Origin: Acidimicrobiaceae bacterium
Lineage (GTDB): Bacteria > Actinomycetota > Acidimicrobiia > Acidimicrobiales > MedAcidi-G1
Assembly: GCA_002727895.1 (NCBI GenBank)
Contig: PBUO01000001.1
Span: 31,907-39,583 of the forward strand
Length of the DNA stretch: 7,677 bases
Direction of reading: 5' to 3'
The notes beneath the pieces are model-generated. The model saw only the letters and a program-made list of their open reading frames with translations. It made no database searches and had not been told where the DNA came from. The position numbers were made by a program, and so were the translations under genes. Positions 5,685-7,677 of this stretch are shown here, piece after piece. Each line of letters begins with the position of its first letter. Position 1 is the stretch's first letter.

Positions 5685-6905
5685 TCATGCCGCCCCCACG
5701 GCCACCATGGCGAGGATCAGGGTGAAGGCGCCGACCAGATCGAGCACCGACAGCACCATGGGGATGCCGTAGGTGTCGGGGTCAAGGCCCAGGCGGAAGG
5801 CGGCCATGGTGGTGGCGTAGGCCACCACGGCCACGAGCACGGTGGCCACCACCCCGGCCAGCAGGGTGGCAGTCAGGAGGTCGCTGAGGCCGGGGGTGGA
5901 CTGGTAGGTGGCCACCGAGGCCCACTCGGCCAGAAGGGCACTCAACATGAACACAGGAAGGGCCGCCGCGCCGACAGCCCGGGCCTCACGCAGGGTGGCC
6001 CGGCTGGGCAGGGGCGAGGCGTCGTCCAGGCCTAGGTGGAAGTGGGTGGACAGCCGGCTGGACAGGATTCCACCGAGGGCTCCGGCCACGCCGAGGAAGG
6101 CGGGAAGCAGGACCAGGAAGGCCTCGGCGGCCAACAGGTCGCCGAGGCGTTTTTCGACGGTCACCCCGGCCACCAGGTCGAGCAGGACAGCCACCACCAG
6201 GACGGGGACCGACTGGCGGACGATCCGGCGCAGGTCGTCGAGGCGGGCCCGCCACGCGGCGACCAGCACGACGACGGCGGCCGCGCCCGCCAGCCCGGCA
6301 ACAGCGTCGGTCATGCCACCCCGATCGGCCAGCAGCGCGGCGGCCACCAGAGCGGGCACGGTGGCTAGGTCGCCGAGCGTGGACACCAGCGGGGCCATCA
6401 CGTTGTCGAGGTCCCACCCGAAGCGGACCGACCCGGCGGCCAGACCGACGGTGACCGCCCCCACCCCAACCGAGGCCAGCAACCCCCCGAGGGTCGACAC
6501 GACCACAAAGTCAGCCAGGGTCATCGTGGGGCTGATCCCGAACACGATGGCCGTCCCCCGGGCCATCACGCCCAGCAGGGCGCTCAGCACCAGCGACAGG
6601 GCCGCCGCCCCGAGCAGGTTCTGCCCGACCACGCCGTCGGGCCGGCCCGAGAGGCGGAAGGTGCCGGTGTGCACGGCGGTCCCTAGACGGCTGCCCATGG
6701 CCCCGAACACGTTGCCCCGTAGGGCGATGGCCCCGGGCACGAGTAGCAGCAGGCCTGGCAGGTCGGTCAGCGTCCCGTCGGCGGAGGCTAGGACCAGGCC
6801 GCCGGCCGAGGCGGCCACCACCCCGACGATGAGCGCGGCGAGCCGCTGGCGGGCGTCGGCCATCCGGGCCGGTGGTCGCATCCCACCAGTGTGGTGGACC
6901 GCCAC
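5685..6905 (-). CDS. MgtE/SLC41-type cation transporter, two fused transmembrane halves
   Basis: The 406-residue protein is almost entirely membrane-embedded (about ten hydrophobic segments) and contains two MgtE/SLC41-like halves about 210 residues apart. Half one has the re-entrant-type motif LRGNVFGAMGSRLGTAVHTG (62-81) and DLDNVMAPLVSTLGDL (165-180). Half two has GALGGILSSRLSTHFHLG (275-292) and LDPDTYGIPMVLSVLDLVG (374-392). Asp179 and Asp389 match the pore-lining, metal-binding Asp of the last motif in bacterial MgtE. The cytosolic MgtE N-domain and CBS domains are absent. Bacterial MgtE is a homodimer, so this looks like a fused dimer, as in animal SLC41 and archaeal permeases. Mg2+ or another divalent cation is the likely substrate, but this is not proven. 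It is followed after 43 bases by the PhoU-TrkA_C gene and probably shares its transcript. The start is uncertain: GTG 6905, or ATG at 6881 or 6863; all lie before the first helix. Confidence 0.85.
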   Translation of the reverse strand: MAVHHTGGMRPPARMADARQRLAALIVGVVAASAGGLVLASADGTLTDLPGLLLLVPGAIALRGNVFGAMGSRLGTAVHTGTFRLSGRPDGVVGQNLLGAAALSLVLSALLGVMARGTAIVFGISPTMTLADFVVVSTLGGLLASVGVGAVTVGLAAGSVRFGWDLDNVMAPLVSTLGDLATVPALVAAALLADRGGMTDAVAGLAGAAAVVVLVAAWRARLDDLRRIVRQSVPVLVVAVLLDLVAGVTVEKRLGDLLAAEAFLVLLPAFLGVAGALGGILSSRLSTHFHLGLDDASPLPSRATLREARAVGAAALPVFMLSALLAEWASVATYQSTPGLSDLLTATLLAGVVATVLVAVVAYATTMAAFRLGLDPDTYGIPMVLSVLDLVGAFTLILAMVAVGAA

Positions 6906-6948
6906 CCAGCCACCGGGGTTGGTTGCCGCTCGGAGCGGTCGCCGGTAC

Positions 6949-7662
6949 CTACCGGAAATCGCGGGAACGGGCCGGCGAGCGCACCCCGAGCAACTCGACC
7001 CGTTCAGCCACCACGTTGACCACCCCCTCGACGGCCTCCACCCGTCCCCGGACCACCAGCGCCGAGGCCCCCAGCACGTCGCGGTACCGGACCCAGCATC
7101 CCCGGGACACGACCACGTTGACTAAGCCGGTCTCGTCCTCCAGGTTCACGAACGTTGTCCCGCCCGCCGTGTGGGGGCGCTGCCGGTGGGTGACCACGCC
7201 GGCCACCGCCACCTTCGTCCCGTCGGCCACCGAACGCAGGTCGGCAGCGGTGACCACCCCGGCGGCAGCCAGGCGGTCGCGCAGGAACCGGGTGGGGTGC
7301 CCATCGGGCGACACCCCGGTGGCCCACAGGTCGGCCCGGGCCTCCTCCGGGGCGGTCATGGCGGGCAGCTGGGGCGGCACGGTGCCGGTGACCACGCCGG
7401 CCAGGCGGTCGGGCCCGGTGCTGGCCAGCGCCCCGGCCGTCCACAGGGCCTCCCGACGACCCTTGACCCCATCGGCGGCCCCGTCGACGGTCCCTTCGGT
7501 GGCCGGGAGGCACCCGAAGGCCCCGGCGGTGGCCAGGGCCTCAACCGTCCAGTCGAGGATCCGACGACCGCCGACCTCGGCAAAGCACTTGGGAGCATCG
7601 GCAGTGGTCGGCATCAACCGCTCACCTCGTCCGGCGCCGATGATAATCGCTCGAGTGGTCAT
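6949..7662 (-). CDS. dnaE2: Chimeric ORF: nucleotidyltransferase N-terminus joined to error-prone DNA polymerase DnaE2 C-terminus
   Basis: Residues 1-40 are the front of an NTP_transferase (sugar-phosphate nucleotidyltransferase) domain: IIIGAGRGERLMPTTADAPK (6-25), with the Gly-rich nucleotide loop, RL and PK motif, then ILDWTVEAL (35-43). Residues 48-237 match the end of DnaE2, the translesion polymerase of the actinobacterial SOS mutasome: RREALWTAGAL (69-79), ADLWATGVSPDGHPTRF (110-126), the OB-fold with GVVTHRQRPHTAGGTTF (155-171) and NLEDETGLVNVVVSRG (173-188), VRGRVEAVEGVVN (204-216), and the usual ending SRDFR. Neither function can work: the transferase lacks its catalytic and sugar-binding parts, and the polymerase lacks its whole PHP, palm and finger region. 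Third-position A/T is 13 of 40 codons before the junction and 4 of the 40 after it. The ATG directly follows a TAG preceded by GTGGAG at the window edge, as expected inside a polysaccharide-type operon. It may be a deletion fusion or an assembly error. Confidence 0.8.
   Translation of the reverse strand: MTTRAIIIGAGRGERLMPTTADAPKCFAEVGGRRILDWTVEALATAGAFGCLPATEGTVDGAADGVKGRREALWTAGALASTGPDRLAGVVTGTVPPQLPAMTAPEEARADLWATGVSPDGHPTRFLRDRLAAAGVVTAADLRSVADGTKVAVAGVVTHRQRPHTAGGTTFVNLEDETGLVNVVVSRGCWVRYRDVLGASALVVRGRVEAVEGVVNVVAERVELLGVRSPARSRDFR
7522..7542 (-). other. Chimera breakpoint zone (EALATAG codons)
   Basis: These seven codons (residues 41-47) fit both parents. Nucleotidyltransferases commonly have a DWTxEALxxAG helix here, and DnaE2 proteins commonly have an EALATAGAFGC-like segment before RREALW. 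The exact crossover cannot be placed within the 21 bases, which is what a join through shared short sequence would produce. The parental resemblance is from memory of the families, not from an alignment. Confidence 0.55.
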
Positions 7663-7677
7663 CTACCGCTTCTCCAC

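Noticed and set aside
6926..6938. CCGCT-CGG-AGCGG hairpin between the chimeric ORF and the MgtE-like gene
   Set aside because: A five-pair stem with a three-base loop and no T-run could arise by chance in GC-rich DNA, so I do not claim a terminator.
6942..6947. TACCGG (minus) next to a GGTACC palindrome as promoter of the MgtE-like gene
   Set aside because: It lacks the final T of TANNNT and lies about 36 bases from the GTG, unlike the three TACCGT boxes.
7663..7677. GTGGAGAAGCGGTAG on the minus strand as the end of another gene (Val-Glu-Lys-Arg-stop)
   Set aside because: Only five codons are visible at the window edge. Plausible as an operon neighbour but not supportable as a feature.

Overview
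The window is GC-rich (about 70% by eye) and codes on both strands with very short gaps. It probably comes from an actinomycete-type bacterium (Actinomycetota), possibly an Acidimicrobiia-like lineage. The evidence is a mycothiol-conjugate amidase (Mca) homologue, the C-terminus of an actinobacterial-type error-prone polymerase DnaE2, strong G/C preference at third codon positions, and several genes that look leaderless. The lineage below phylum is a guess.

Layout. Positions 2-578 (+) hold a small unknown ORF and a truncated staphylococcal-nuclease-like ORF. They run into a ChbG/HpnK (YdjC) family gene (575-1405, +) whose active-site motifs are altered. A convergent gap with a hairpin follows. 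On the minus strand come an SCP2-like sterol-carrier-domain gene (1445-1840) and mca (1840-2781), which overlap by one base. A 92-bp divergent region then leads to an NfeD-like gene (2874-3323, +) and an SPFH/band-7 stomatin-like gene (3351-4376, +), a classic membrane-protein pair. From 6905 down to 4421 (-) lies a two-gene unit: a duplicated MgtE/SLC41-type membrane transporter, then a soluble protein with two PhoU-TrkA_C (RCK_C) modules. At the right edge (7662-6949, -) one open frame joins the first ~45 residues of a sugar-phosphate-type nucleotidyltransferase to the last ~190 residues of DnaE2.

Most notable points. (1) The nucleotidyltransferase-DnaE2 chimera is joined within a seven-residue stretch that plausibly occurs in both parents. 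It is either a microhomology deletion or an assembly misjoin. (2) The transporter and the PhoU-RCK protein are both internally duplicated and adjacent, which suggests a cation transporter with its regulatory domain encoded separately. (3) A repeated TACCGT box sits 6-8 bases upstream of three start codons on both strands, consistent with -10 elements of leaderless transcripts. (4) The YdjC-family protein has lost three residues expected for metal binding and catalysis.

No tRNA, rRNA, CRISPR array, insertion sequence or phage gene was seen. No intergenic stretch exceeds 300 bases.
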